In this document: in pieces, positions 39,954 through 48,879 of the stretch
Numbering within the stretch: position 1 is the first letter of the stretch
Layout of the letters: the number at the start of each line of letters is the position of its first letter
Source: Bacillus pumilus
GTDB lineage: Bacteria > Bacillota > Bacilli > Bacillales > Bacillaceae
Assembly (NCBI RefSeq): GCF_009937765.1
Contig: NZ_CP047089.1
Coordinates: forward strand, 1,610,272 to 1,674,271
DNA: 64,000 nt
Direction: 5' to 3'
Program-made: the position numbers and the translations under genes
The notes under the pieces: model-generated
Database searches by the model: none
What the model was told of the DNA's origin: nothing
The model's input: the letters and a program-made list of their open reading frames with translations, nothing else

Positions 39954-41113
39954 GGAATTTTGAATATCATTGCCAAACAAACATAATGATGGGGACTGGT
40001 CAGTCAAAAGAAATTGGATCTATAGTAGAGGATTTTGTATTGCCAGATGCCAAAGTGATGATTGTGACAGATTCTGGTGTGAGAAACGCAGGGCTCGTTC
40101 AGCCTATTGAAGCGTATTTGCAGGAAGCAGGTTATTCAGTATTTGTATTTGATCAAGTATCTCCAAACCCTAGAGATAATGAATGTCTAGCTGGTGCAGA
40201 GCTTTTTAGAAAAGAACAAGCATCAGCGGTTATTGCGATTGGTGGCGGAAGTCCAATGGATACGGCGAAAGCAATTGCTTTATTAGGTCCAAATGGTGGC
40301 ATTCCTGAAGATTATATATCAGGGAAGAAGGCATATGCTAATCTATCTCCACTAATTTGTATTCCAACAACGGCTGGTACTGGCTCTGAGGTAACACGTT
40401 CATCTGTCATCACGTTAGCTGCTTCACATAAAAAAATCACATTAAAACATGCCTTGCTTCGGCCAACCATTGCGATTTTAGACCCAGCTCTTACATTAAC
40501 GGTGCCAAAAAGCATAACAGCCGCAACAGGCGTTGATGCATTGGTACATGCTATTGAAGGCTATTCTTGTAAAGTAACAAATCCTATTTCAAAAGCAATG
40601 GGTGCAAGTGCAATGGAGACCATTGTAAAATACTTACCGGCAGCATTTGAAGATGGCTCTGATCTAGAAGCAAGATATAAAATGCAAGAAGGTAGTTTAC
40701 TAGCCGGCTTATGCTTCGGTTCAGCTGATGTCGCGGCCGTTCATTGCTTAGCAGAAGCCCTTGGCAGTCTTTATGATACACCTCATGGTATCGCAAACGC
40801 GGTATTTTTGCCTTATGTCATGCAATTCAATGCAGCTGAAAACAAGGTGTTACACGCAGAGCTTGCCAAAATCATGAGCTTTGCAGATAAAACGGATTCA
40901 GATGATGTAGCGATTCAAAAATTAATTGATGGCATGTATACTTTCACAAAAAATTTAGGTATTCCAGCACTAAAAGATTTATCTCATGTAAAAGAAGAAG
41001 ATTTTGAAAAAATGGCTGAATTAGCAGAACAAAACGGTTCTACATCAAGCAATGTTCGTACCGTTACGAAAGCCGACTACTTAGACATTTTAAAAGCTGC
41101 TTTTGATCAATGA
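39950..41113 (+). CDS. Iron-containing alcohol dehydrogenase
   Basis: 387 residues, group III Fe-ADH. The NAD-binding motif is AIGGGSPMDTAKAIAL; PTTAGTGSEVTRSSV follows. Metal ligands lie in ATGVDALVHAIEGY and AVHCLAEALGSLYDTPHGIANA. It starts with an ATGA overlap with the symporter, so transporter and enzyme are co-produced. The substrate is unknown; an alcohol or aldehyde related to the imported amino acid is inferred. Confidence 0.88.
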   Translation: MRNFEYHCQTNIMMGTGQSKEIGSIVEDFVLPDAKVMIVTDSGVRNAGLVQPIEAYLQEAGYSVFVFDQVSPNPRDNECLAGAELFRKEQASAVIAIGGGSPMDTAKAIALLGPNGGIPEDYISGKKAYANLSPLICIPTTAGTGSEVTRSSVITLAASHKKITLKHALLRPTIAILDPALTLTVPKSITAATGVDALVHAIEGYSCKVTNPISKAMGASAMETIVKYLPAAFEDGSDLEARYKMQEGSLLAGLCFGSADVAAVHCLAEALGSLYDTPHGIANAVFLPYVMQFNAAENKVLHAELAKIMSFADKTDSDDVAIQKLIDGMYTFTKNLGIPALKDLSHVKEEDFEKMAELAEQNGSTSSNVRTVTKADYLDILKAAFDQ

Positions 41114-41120
41114 ATTCCAA

Positions 41121-41165
41121 AGAAACACTCTCCTCATGACACGATCACTTGGAGGGTGTTCTTTT
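41121..41165 (+). terminator. Terminator after the Fe-ADH gene
   Basis: AACACTCTCC pairs with GGAGGGTGTT over a 17-base loop, followed by CTTTT. Confidence 0.7.
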
Positions 41166-41243
41166 ATGTTTCATGTGGCTAGGTCTCGTCTATATAAGAG
41201 TGGTATGATGACAACATCTGATGGAGAAAGGATGGGATAAACG

Positions 41244-41993
41244 ATGAACTTTCACAATAAAACAGTCGTCATCACAGGTGCAGCCAATGGAATTGGTGAA
41301 ATGATCGCTTGGGGCTATGCAAAAGAAGGAGCGCGAGTGGTGCTTGCAGATATAGATGAAGAGAAGGGGAAGCGATTGGAGGAAGAGCTAAAAAAAGAAT
41401 CGTTAGAAGCTTATTTTAAGAAAACAGATGTGACGCAAGAAACGGATATTCAGCACTTAATGTCGTTTGCGGTGGAGCGCTGTAAAACGATTGATATTCT
41501 CATTAATAATGCTGGTGTCATGTGTACTGTATCCCCTTATGAATTAACGGTCGATGAGTGGGATCGTGTGTTACAAACGAACCTAAGAGGGACTTTTTTA
41601 TGTGCAAGAGAAGCAGCACGTTATATAAAAGAAAATCTAAAAGGCGGTTCTATTGTGAACATTTCATCTACCCGCGCGACCATGTCAGAGCCAAATACAG
41701 AAGCATATGCTGCATCAAAAGGTGGAATATCTGCGCTGACTCATGCCTTAGCGACTTCTTTTAGTCCGGATCATATCACGGTGAATAGCATTTCCCCTGG
41801 ATGGATTGAAACGAAGGATGAGAAGAATCTTCGAGAGATCGACCATCAGCAGCATCTTTCCAATCGAGTCGGCACGCCAAAGGATATTGTGAAGGCCTGC
41901 TTTTATTTAACCGATGAGGACAATCAATTTGTGACTGGCACAGATTTAGTTGTTGATGGTGGCATGACCAGAAAAATGATCTATGCTGATTAG
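41244..41993 (+). CDS. Short-chain dehydrogenase/reductase
   Basis: 249 residues, classical SDR. The NAD(P) motif TGAANGIGE is at residues about 11-19, NNAG near 86, the catalytic serine in VNISSTRA and YAASKGG supplies Tyr and Lys. ADID after beta-2 suggests NAD preference. The C-terminal VTGTDLVVDGGMTRK is typical of the glucose-dehydrogenase-like group. Substrate unknown. It stands alone, behind AAAGGATGGG, and precedes the T-box leader. Confidence 0.87.
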   Translation: MNFHNKTVVITGAANGIGEMIAWGYAKEGARVVLADIDEEKGKRLEEELKKESLEAYFKKTDVTQETDIQHLMSFAVERCKTIDILINNAGVMCTVSPYELTVDEWDRVLQTNLRGTFLCAREAARYIKENLKGGSIVNISSTRATMSEPNTEAYAASKGGISALTHALATSFSPDHITVNSISPGWIETKDEKNLREIDHQQHLSNRVGTPKDIVKACFYLTDEDNQFVTGTDLVVDGGMTRKMIYAD

Positions 41994-42006
41994 CTTGAAA
42001 AAAACG

Positions 42007-42035
42007 TTGACGCTTTGATCAAGGCGCAGTACAAT
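42007..42035 (+). promoter_or_regulatory. Sigma-A promoter of the T-box/MFS unit
   Basis: TTGACG (42007-42012) and TACAAT (42030-42035) with a 17-base spacer, 14 bases after the SDR stop codon. It starts a leader of about 320 bases. Confidence 0.8.
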
Positions 42036-42041
42036 ATGTAA

Positions 42042-42341
42042 CAATTCAGCTGAAGATCGTGATGAAATAAAGACATAGCGCTAATAGAGAAGAGTACATC
42101 ATGAACCGTCCCGCACAGAGAACTCCGTAAAGCTGAGAAGGAGCCGGGCAGCATGTTGGAACCAAGCCTCTTAGCTCTGCACCGGATTCCTTCGGATGGT
42201 GGTGCGGCGACATTCTCCCGTTACAGAGATGGGTTCATGATGACCTGCTAAGGTTCATTTGGCAACAGATGAATAAACTGAGGTGGCAACGCGGAGTAAA
42301 TCCCGTCCTCAAGACAGAAATGTCTTGGGGGCGGGATTTTT
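42042..42341 (+). ncRNA. T-box riboswitch upstream of an MFS exporter
   Basis: The T-box core is AGGTGGCAACGCGG (42281-42294). Stem I shows CTAATAGAG pairing with CTCTTAG, a loop-E-like AAGAGTA and the conserved AGAGAACTCC...GCTGAGAAGGAG apical region. The terminator stem CCTCAAGACA/TGTCTTGGGG with flanking ATCCCG/CGGGAT ends in six T residues at about 42341. The specifier loop reads GAA-CCA-A, giving a proline codon, but the bulge TGGC would pair with a G discriminator base. Confidence 0.88.
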
Positions 42342-42364
42342 TATGGCAAATAGGGGGAAAAGTG

Positions 42365-43585
42365 ATGAAAAAACATTGGCGGGATATGAGTTTGCTACTT
42401 GGAGCCATCGGAATTGCGAACATAGGAGAATGGATTTATATGATTGCGCTCCATCTGCTCATTTTTCAAGAAACAGGCTCTGTGCTTGCTGTAACGGCTG
42501 TCTATATGATGAGACCAGTTGCTTCTCTTTTGACAAACAGCTGGTCTGGCAGTTTGATTGACAGGCTGAATCAGCGGAAAGTGATGATCAGCTTAGATAT
42601 CAGCCGGGCAATCTTGATCGCATGTATACCCTTTGCGTTATTTTCAGGGTATCTGCTTACCTTGTATGTAATCGTATTTCTTATTCAAATGGCACAAGCG
42701 ATGTTTCATCCGGCTTCGATGGTCTATATGACGGGATTGATCCCGGCGGATAATCGAAAAAGATTTAATGCCATTCGTTCATTATTACAATCGGGTGGGT
42801 TTTTACTTGGTCCCGCTGTAGCAGGTCTGCTTTTTTTAATCGGAACTCCTGTTTTTTCAATTTATATCAATGCAATTTGTCTATTGGTATCTGCTCTGTT
42901 CACGACGTGTTTACCGAATTTGCTCAAACAAGATGCTAACCAAAAGGGCTTTACCCTTTCAATGTTAAAAGAGGATGCGAAGCTTGTTCTCCGGTTTAGT
43001 TTGACATCACGCCAGATTATGACGGTGTATTTGTTATTTAGTGCCGCTATCACGGTACTTCCTACTGCGATTGATTCTCTTGAAACAGCCTTTGCAAAAG
43101 AAGTGCTACTGCTGACTGATACACAATATGGTCTTCTTGTTAGTATAGCTGGGGCAGGTATTATCGCAGGCGCAGGTCTTAATTCGGTGATTGTGGAAAA
43201 GCTGCCTGTTTCGATCATGCTCGGGGTTGGTAGTTTGTTTGTGGCATGTGGCTATCTCATTTATGCTTTTTCCAGCACATTGTTTGCGGCCGCTGTTGGA
43301 TTTTTTATATTAGCATTCTTTTTAGCTTTTGCGAACACAGGTTTTATGACTTTCTATCAAACGAATATCCCGGTAGAGGTGATGGGGCGGGTAGCGAGTT
43401 TTTACGCTTTGGTGGAAGCCATTCTGACGATCATGATGACAGGGTTCTCTGGTGGACTTGCACATGTTTTATCAATCAGAACCTCCGTTGTCATCGGTAG
43501 TCTATGTATGCTTCTTGTCTGTTTATTGCTATGTTTTGTCATCTTTCGTCCATTGACTGGCAAAAAGATAGTGCATCCTACTTAG
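42365..43585 (+). CDS. MFS exporter under T-box control
   Basis: 406 residues, twelve hydrophobic segments, MFS_3-type (enterobactin-exporter-like). The loop after helix 2 (SLIDRLNQRKVMISLD) carries the family's acidic/basic motif A variant. ATG 42365 is 7 bases after AGGGGG; the frame can be extended into the leader, but that would enter the terminator. Control by a T-box predicts induction when one charged tRNA runs low, which is unusual for an efflux-type carrier. The substrate could be an amino acid, its analogue or a peptide antibiotic. Confidence 0.85.
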   Translation: MKKHWRDMSLLLGAIGIANIGEWIYMIALHLLIFQETGSVLAVTAVYMMRPVASLLTNSWSGSLIDRLNQRKVMISLDISRAILIACIPFALFSGYLLTLYVIVFLIQMAQAMFHPASMVYMTGLIPADNRKRFNAIRSLLQSGGFLLGPAVAGLLFLIGTPVFSIYINAICLLVSALFTTCLPNLLKQDANQKGFTLSMLKEDAKLVLRFSLTSRQIMTVYLLFSAAITVLPTAIDSLETAFAKEVLLLTDTQYGLLVSIAGAGIIAGAGLNSVIVEKLPVSIMLGVGSLFVACGYLIYAFSSTLFAAAVGFFILAFFLAFANTGFMTFYQTNIPVEVMGRVASFYALVEAILTIMMTGFSGGLAHVLSIRTSVVIGSLCMLLVCLLLCFVIFRPLTGKKIVHPT

Positions 43586-43601
43586 AAAATTAAAAAAATT
43601 A

Positions 43602-43610
43602 TGTTATAAT
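43602..43610 (+). promoter_or_regulatory. Extended -10 promoter of bdhA
   Basis: TGTTATAAT is a perfect extended -10 element (TGnTATAAT), 47 bases before the bdhA start. A weak -35 TTAGAA lies 17 bases upstream. Confidence 0.6.
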
Positions 43611-43656
43611 TATTTAAGTAAGTTAAATGAAATTGATGAGAAAAGGAGTCTTACAC

Positions 43657-44697
43657 ATGAAAGCACTACGCTGGCACGATCAAAAGGACATTCGACTAGA
43701 GGAAATTGATGAACCAAAAGTTGCTCCAGGAAAAGTGAAACTTAAAGTGAAATGGTGCGGCATTTGTGGTAGTGATTTACATGAATATCTAGGAGGACCT
43801 ATCTTCATTCCAGTGAATGAACCTCATCCACTGACAAAAGAAAAAGCACCTATTACACTGGGGCATGAATTTTCTGGTGAGGTTGTTGAAGTAGGAGAAG
43901 ACGTGAGCAATTACAAAGTAGGCGACCGAGTGGTTGTTGAGCCTATTTTTGCAACTCACGGACATCAAGGTGCTTACAACTTAGATGAAAACATGGGCTT
44001 TTTAGGACTTGCCGGAGGCGGCGGTGGATTCTCTGAATATGTATCTGTCGATGAAGAATTACTTCATTTATTACCAGACGAAATTTCATATGAGCAAGGG
44101 GCACTTGTAGAGCCTTCAGCAGTTGCTCTATATGCAGTTCGTTCTAGTAAAGTACAAGCTGGCGATACAGCGGCTGTGTTTGGATGCGGACCAATTGGCT
44201 TACTTGTTATTGAAGCATTAAAAGCAGCTGGTGCTACTGATATTTACGCGGTAGAATTATCTAAAGAACGCCAAGAAAAAGCGAAAGAGCTTGGAGCGAT
44301 CATTGTTGATCCTTCTCAATATGAAGATGTTGTTCAAGAAATTGCACGCCGTACAAATGGTGGCGTCGATGTTTCTTTTGAAGTGACAGGTGTACCTGTT
44401 GTATTGAAGCAAGCAATCCAATCAACTAGAATTTCAGGTGAAACAGTCATTGTGAGTATTTGGGAAAAAGGCGCAGAAATTTTGCCAAATGACATTGTCA
44501 TTAAAGAACGTACAGTCAAAGGAATTATCGGCTACAGAGACGTATTCCCATCTGTATTAAACCTAATGAGAAAAGGCTATTTCTCTGCAGATACGCTCGT
44601 CACGAAGAAAATCAAGTTGGACGATGTAATCGAAGATGGTTTCCATGCTTTAATCAATGAAAAAGATCAAGTGAAAATTTTAGTTAGTGCTGAATAA
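43657..44697 (+). CDS. bdhA: (R,R)-butanediol/acetoin dehydrogenase BdhA
   Basis: 346 residues, zinc medium-chain dehydrogenase of the same length as B. subtilis BdhA. Zinc ligands begin at C37 in CGICGSDLHEY, GHEFSGEVVEVGE follows, and the NAD loop is VFGCGPIGLLVIEAL. The structural-zinc cysteines common in other MDR enzymes are missing, as in BdhA. It interconverts acetoin and 2,3-butanediol, balancing NADH in overflow metabolism. ATG 43657 follows AAAAGGAGT by 8 bases. Confidence 0.92.
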   Translation: MKALRWHDQKDIRLEEIDEPKVAPGKVKLKVKWCGICGSDLHEYLGGPIFIPVNEPHPLTKEKAPITLGHEFSGEVVEVGEDVSNYKVGDRVVVEPIFATHGHQGAYNLDENMGFLGLAGGGGGFSEYVSVDEELLHLLPDEISYEQGALVEPSAVALYAVRSSKVQAGDTAAVFGCGPIGLLVIEALKAAGATDIYAVELSKERQEKAKELGAIIVDPSQYEDVVQEIARRTNGGVDVSFEVTGVPVVLKQAIQSTRISGETVIVSIWEKGAEILPNDIVIKERTVKGIIGYRDVFPSVLNLMRKGYFSADTLVTKKIKLDDVIEDGFHALINEKDQVKILVSAE

Positions 44698-44710
44698 GTA
44701 AGATGACAAA

Positions 44711-44739
44711 GGGAATGGCAGAAGCCATTCTCTTTTTTT
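44711..44739 (+). terminator. Terminator after bdhA
   Basis: GAATGGC pairs with GCCATTC across AGAA and is followed by CTC and seven T residues. Confidence 0.85.
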
Positions 44740-44825
44740 ATGCACATGACAGCTCCTTTTCATAAAAAAGCCTGCGATTGAATAGTGATAATTGAAAAGA
44801 TGTTTTTGATAAGGGAGATGACATC

Positions 44826-45656
44826 ATGTTTTATCACATTAAAGAATTGCAATATGAAGCAAAGCCCTCAAAACCTGATCCACTTTACGCGAAGAAGCTG
44901 CAAGAAGTATTAGGCGGACAGTATGGAGAAATTAGTGTCATGATGCAATATTTATTTCAAGGCTTTAATTGTCGAGCAGATCAAAAATACAGAGATTTAT
45001 TGTTTGACATAGGGACAGAGGAAATTGGTCATGTGGAAATGCTGGCGACGATGATTGCACGTTTATTAGATAAAGCACCAGTTAAAGAACAAGAACAGGC
45101 GTACGAAAGTGACCCAGCACTTGCAGCTGTTATGGGTGGTATGAATCCTCAGCATGCAATTGTTGCCGGTTTAGGAGCCATGGCAGCGGATAGTCAAGGA
45201 TATCCGTGGAATGCCAAGTATATCATTGCAAGCGGAAATTTAATGGCTGATTTTAGAGCCAATTTAAATGCAGAATCACAAGGGAGACTTCAGGTCACAA
45301 GGCTCTACGAAATGACCGATGATCGCGGCGTTAAGGATATGCTCTCTTTCCTTATTGCTCGTGATACATATCATCAAAATATGTGGATTGCGGCGATTAA
45401 AGAATTAGAAGAACGAGAGGGGGATGTCGTCGTACCAACCACCTTCCCACGCTCACTAGAAAAACAGCAAGTGTCCTATGATCTGTTTAATTTCTCAAGA
45501 GGGGAAGCAAGTAAGGAAGGCAGATGGGCACATGGCCGAAGCATGGATGGAAAAGGGGAGTTTAGATATATTTCTGCACCCGTCGTGTTTGGTTCTGCAC
45601 CAAAACTAAAACCCGCACCAAAGGAACTGTTTAACACACCGAAAAAAGGTGAATAA
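44826..45656 (+). CDS. ydbD: Manganese catalase
   Basis: 276 residues, ferritin-like four-helix dimanganese protein. Ligands can be placed at E35, E66, H69, E150 and H183, matching the Lactobacillus enzyme within one or two positions. It dismutates hydrogen peroxide in the cytoplasm or spore coat. The long C-terminal arm (FNFSRGEASKEGRWAHGRSMDG) is typical. ATG 44826 follows AAGGGAGATG. It is a single-gene unit; the symbol is by analogy with B. subtilis YdbD. Confidence 0.9.
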   Translation: MFYHIKELQYEAKPSKPDPLYAKKLQEVLGGQYGEISVMMQYLFQGFNCRADQKYRDLLFDIGTEEIGHVEMLATMIARLLDKAPVKEQEQAYESDPALAAVMGGMNPQHAIVAGLGAMAADSQGYPWNAKYIIASGNLMADFRANLNAESQGRLQVTRLYEMTDDRGVKDMLSFLIARDTYHQNMWIAAIKELEEREGDVVVPTTFPRSLEKQQVSYDLFNFSRGEASKEGRWAHGRSMDGKGEFRYISAPVVFGSAPKLKPAPKELFNTPKKGE

Positions 45657-45694
45657 AAAAAGTCGATCAGGATTTGAGCCTGATCGGCTTTTTT
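45655..45694. terminator. Bidirectional terminator between Mn catalase and the ABC importer
   Basis: GTCGATCAGG and CCTGATCGGC form a 10-bp stem flanked by A and T tracts on both sides, serving convergent transcripts. Confidence 0.9.
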
Positions 45695-46406
45695 AACGTC
45701 CGAGAGATCTTCCATATACGCTGACACGTTTCTCTAACAAGGCAAAAGTGAGTTCAAAGAAAATGCTCAGCAGCCAATAGATCAAAGCAGAGACGAGATA
45801 CGTTTCTAAAAATTGATAGCCGTCGTTCGCAATGATTCGGGAAATCCCCATGATTTCAAGTACTCCAATCGTAAACGAAAGAGAGGTGGCTTTTAATAGC
45901 TGAATGAGCTGATTGCCTAAGTTCGGCAAGGCGACCACAAATGCTTGCGGCAAAATAATGCGCATCATCGCTTGTCGTGTTGTCATTCCCACAATTTTTG
46001 CTGCTTCAAGCTGTCCTTTGTCTACCGCAAGAAGTGCACTCCGAACAACCTCTGTTAAATGGGCAGCTGAATGGAGGCTGAATGTCATAAGGGCAACAGC
46101 TAATGGGGAGACCATATCTGGATGAAAGGTCAGCCCGAATGTATCGCTCACTTTGGTTAGAATAAAAGGAAGTCCATAAAAGAAAGCGAACAACTGAACA
46201 ATCAGAGGCGTTCCTCTAAAAAAGGAGACATAGAGCGTCACAAGCTGCCTGAGTACAGGAATGCGAAAGAGACGAATGAAAGCAAAAACAGATCCAATTA
46301 TCAGGCTCACAGCCATGGAAACGAGTGCAATCAATAAGGTGAAAGGAACGCCTTTTAAAATATGAGGTACTTGGTCAATCGCAAATTGAATATCAATCGT
46401 TTGCAT
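45693..46406 (-). CDS. Amino-acid ABC importer permease, second subunit
   Basis: 237 residues, five transmembrane helices, with EAA loop LEAAKIVGMTTRQAMMRIILPQA. It belongs to the TcyL/TcyM and YxeN class of cystine or polar amino acid permeases. ATG 46406 follows AAGGAGG by 8 bases. It is the last gene of a four-gene importer; with the other permease it should form the channel. Confidence 0.87.
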   Translation of the reverse strand: MQTIDIQFAIDQVPHILKGVPFTLLIALVSMAVSLIIGSVFAFIRLFRIPVLRQLVTLYVSFFRGTPLIVQLFAFFYGLPFILTKVSDTFGLTFHPDMVSPLAVALMTFSLHSAAHLTEVVRSALLAVDKGQLEAAKIVGMTTRQAMMRIILPQAFVVALPNLGNQLIQLLKATSLSFTIGVLEIMGISRIIANDGYQFLETYLVSALIYWLLSIFFELTFALLEKRVSVYGRSLGR

Positions 46407-46418
46407 CAAATCGCCTCC

Positions 46419-47117
46419 TTAACGTGACAGGCTGGTGCGGCCTTTGACAAATTTCCTTTCAAGCAGCATGGTGATCAGTTCAATACTCATGCAAATAAGC
46501 CAATACACAATCGCAATGATTACATACACCTCAAACATACCGATTCCGTAGTTATTTCCTAAAATGATCTTTACCTGTCCCATCATATCAATGAGTCCGA
46601 TTGTAAAGGCAATCGCTGTGTCTTTCACGAGATCAATGGTGTAATTACCGAGGTTCGGCAGTGCAATGAGAAAAGCCTGCGGGATAATGATCCTGATCAA
46701 TGCCTGAGTATCTGTCATCCCAACAATGTAGGCGGCCTCCAGCTGATCCTTCCCGACAGATGAATACGCACTGCGAAAGACTTCAGATAAATAAGCGCCC
46801 GTATGTAAAGAAAATGTCATCATCACAAATAACATACGATCCCAATGATTGATTTGAATCCCTGCTACAAGTAAAAGCTGAGGCAGGCCAAAATAAATCA
46901 AGAAAAGCTGAACAATTAAAGGCGTACTCCGTGTAAAAGATAAATAAACACTCGCCAGTTGCTTTAACACTGGGATTTGTTTAATACGGATACATGCAAA
47001 TAGCAAGCCGATGATGATAGCAAAAAACAATGACACGATCATAATGAGAAAAGTGAGTGGCAGGCGTTCAAGCACCTGTAAAAAGATTCCTAGCCAATCT
47101 CTAGCTGTAAACGTCAT
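46419..47117 (-). CDS. Amino-acid ABC importer permease, first subunit
   Basis: 232 residues, with the coupling loop LEAAYIVGMTDTQALIRIIIPQA and five hydrophobic helices. The start overlaps the binding-protein stop (ATGA at 47117-47114), so translation is coupled. Two distinct permease genes plus one binding protein and one ATPase match the tcyJKLMN and yxeMNO families, which in B. subtilis take up cystine or S-methylcysteine-type compounds. Confidence 0.87.
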   Translation of the reverse strand: MTFTARDWLGIFLQVLERLPLTFLIMIVSLFFAIIIGLLFACIRIKQIPVLKQLASVYLSFTRSTPLIVQLFLIYFGLPQLLLVAGIQINHWDRMLFVMMTFSLHTGAYLSEVFRSAYSSVGKDQLEAAYIVGMTDTQALIRIIIPQAFLIALPNLGNYTIDLVKDTAIAFTIGLIDMMGQVKIILGNNYGIGMFEVYVIIAIVYWLICMSIELITMLLERKFVKGRTSLSR

Positions 47118-47974
47118 GACGCTTCCTTCCTTTCTTCATTTTGATCGTCTTGCTCTGTAATGTCATCAATATCTTGAAAGAAATCAACCCCAAACCACTT
47201 TTTCGCTAGCTTCGGCAGTGTTCCATCATCAATCATCTCTTGTGTGATCCGGTCCAAATCTTCTGCAAGTTGCTTCTCGCTTGGCTGTAAGACAAGATAG
47301 ATAGGCTCCTTTGACACAATGCCGCCAACTTTGACCTTTAAGTTCAAATGCTTTTGAATGGTATCAAAGGTGGAAATGTTCATAAATGCTGCATCGGACC
47401 GTCCGCTTTCAACACGCTTTAAGTTGAGTTCATTTGAAGGGCTCTCAATAGTCGTCAGCGAAATATCTGGGTCATGTTCTTGATTATATTGATTTAAAAT
47501 TGAACGCAAGCCCCCGCTAGGGCTGACAGGAGCCAGCTTTTTAGATGTCATATCATCAAGCGATCGAATCTCCTTGTCTGATTCATTCACAATTAAACCT
47601 GTCATCGAATAACCGTACGGGACCTTAGGGTAAAGGAAACGCTTTTCACGTTCAGGGTTACTAAAAAACCAATTAGCCGCCATGTCAAACTTCCCTGCGC
47701 CTACACCAATTAAATTCGATTCTTCCTCGCCAAAAATATAATCAAAATGTACATGAGGGAGCCTCTTTTCCACTTCATTTAAATAATCAATGTTATAGCC
47801 AATCGGTTCATTTCGGTCATTTGTGGCTAAAAAGGGTGGATTGACCTCTGCACTCAGTGCGACTTTTACAATTTTTCTACCATCTTCTGTCGTGGTTTTC
47901 ACACTGCTACAGCCCATCAGAGAAAGAAATAACAGAAGGACACCGAACATCATGAATACTGTCTTTTGCTTCAT
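47114..47974 (-). CDS. Amino-acid ABC importer binding lipoprotein
   Basis: 286 residues. The lipobox LMGC gives a lipid-modified cysteine near residue 23, followed by a family 3 solute-binding fold ([40 protein letters not shown]). The ATG at 47974 follows GGAGAAAG and overlaps the ATPase stop as ATGA; the frame to 47998 is a shadow of the ATPase gene. The ligand is unknown; a sulfur amino acid is inferred from regulation and neighbours. Confidence 0.87.
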   Translation of the reverse strand: MKQKTVFMMFGVLLLFLSLMGCSSVKTTTEDGRKIVKVALSAEVNPPFLATNDRNEPIGYNIDYLNEVEKRLPHVHFDYIFGEEESNLIGVGAGKFDMAANWFFSNPEREKRFLYPKVPYGYSMTGLIVNESDKEIRSLDDMTSKKLAPVSPSGGLRSILNQYNQEHDPDISLTTIESPSNELNLKRVESGRSDAAFMNISTFDTIQKHLNLKVKVGGIVSKEPIYLVLQPSEKQLAEDLDRITQEMIDDGTLPKLAKKWFGVDFFQDIDDITEQDDQNEERKEAS

Positions 47975-48735
47975 TTGTCTTTCTCCGATTCTTGCCACAT
48001 GCCGCGATGAATTCTTGATAAAAATTGTTTCGTTCGTTCATGCTGTGGCTTCAATAGGACGTCTTCTGGTGAACCTTTTTCAACGATTTCGCCATCTGCC
48101 ATAAAGATCACCGTATCCGCCACGTCCTTTGCAAAAGAAATTTCATGCGTCACAATGACCATTGTCATCCCTTGGCTCGCAATATCTTTGATCATTTCAA
48201 GAATTTCTCCTACCATCTCTGGGTCCAGAGCCGACGTAGGTTCATCAAACAAGAGAACTGAAGGGTTCATCGCAAGTGCGCGGGCTATGCCAATTCGCTG
48301 CTGCTGACCGCCAGATAATTCACTCGGAAACGCATCTTTTTTATGAAGCAGGCCAATCCGCGTTAAAAATTGCTCTCCGACCTTTTCTGCTTCTTTTTTA
48401 GACATGTTTTGAGACACGATCAATCCTTCTGTAATATTTTCAAGTGCTCGTTTATTCTGAAACAAGTGATAATGCTGAAACACCATGGAAGATTGCTGCC
48501 TGAGTTTCAGCAGATCTTTTTTATGATATCGTTCAAATTGAATCGTGGCTTCACCAACTGTCAGCTCTCCTTTGTCTGGAATATCGAGGCTGTTTAAGCT
48601 GCGAAGAAGTGTGGTTTTTCCTGATCCGCTCGGTCCAATAATGGCAACCACTTCACCTTCTTGTACGGTGAAATCAATGCCTTTTAACACATGGGTCTGC
48701 CCATAAGATTTATGTAGATTAGTAGCTGAAATCAT
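47971..48735 (-). CDS. Amino-acid ABC importer ATPase
   Basis: 254 residues. Walker [10 protein letters not shown], signature [17 protein letters not shown] and Walker [14 protein letters not shown] are intact. The start [12 protein letters not shown] at 48735 has AAAGGA about 12 bases upstream; an ATG at 48759 has no ribosome site. It is first in the minus-strand operon, and the gene order ATPase, binding protein, permease, permease differs from tcyJKLMN, where the ATPase is last. Confidence 0.88.
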   Translation of the reverse strand: MISATNLHKSYGQTHVLKGIDFTVQEGEVVAIIGPSGSGKTTLLRSLNSLDIPDKGELTVGEATIQFERYHKKDLLKLRQQSSMVFQHYHLFQNKRALENITEGLIVSQNMSKKEAEKVGEQFLTRIGLLHKKDAFPSELSGGQQQRIGIARALAMNPSVLLFDEPTSALDPEMVGEILEMIKDIASQGMTMVIVTHEISFAKDVADTVIFMADGEIVEKGSPEDVLLKPQHERTKQFLSRIHRGMWQESEKDK

Positions 48736-48792
48736 AAAAGCATCACGTTCCTTTGACATATGTACTTAATATTGATAAAATTTAACACATTA

Positions 48793-48828
48793 AATCCTAT
48801 AAGTAAAGTGTGTTTTATTTATTCCGAT
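48793..48828 (-). promoter_or_regulatory. Candidate CymR-like motifs in the importer/flavoprotein divergent region
   Basis: The minus strand carries ATCGGAAT (48828-48821) and ATAGGATTT (48801-48793), matching or close to the ATMGGAAT core of CymR boxes. The longer CymR consensus upstream of the first is poorly matched. Position between the two divergent units fits shared sulfur control. Confidence 0.35.
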
Positions 48829-48879
48829 TGGAAAAATCAGATATGATAGATTGTGAGAAACAGAGGAGTTGGATACGTT

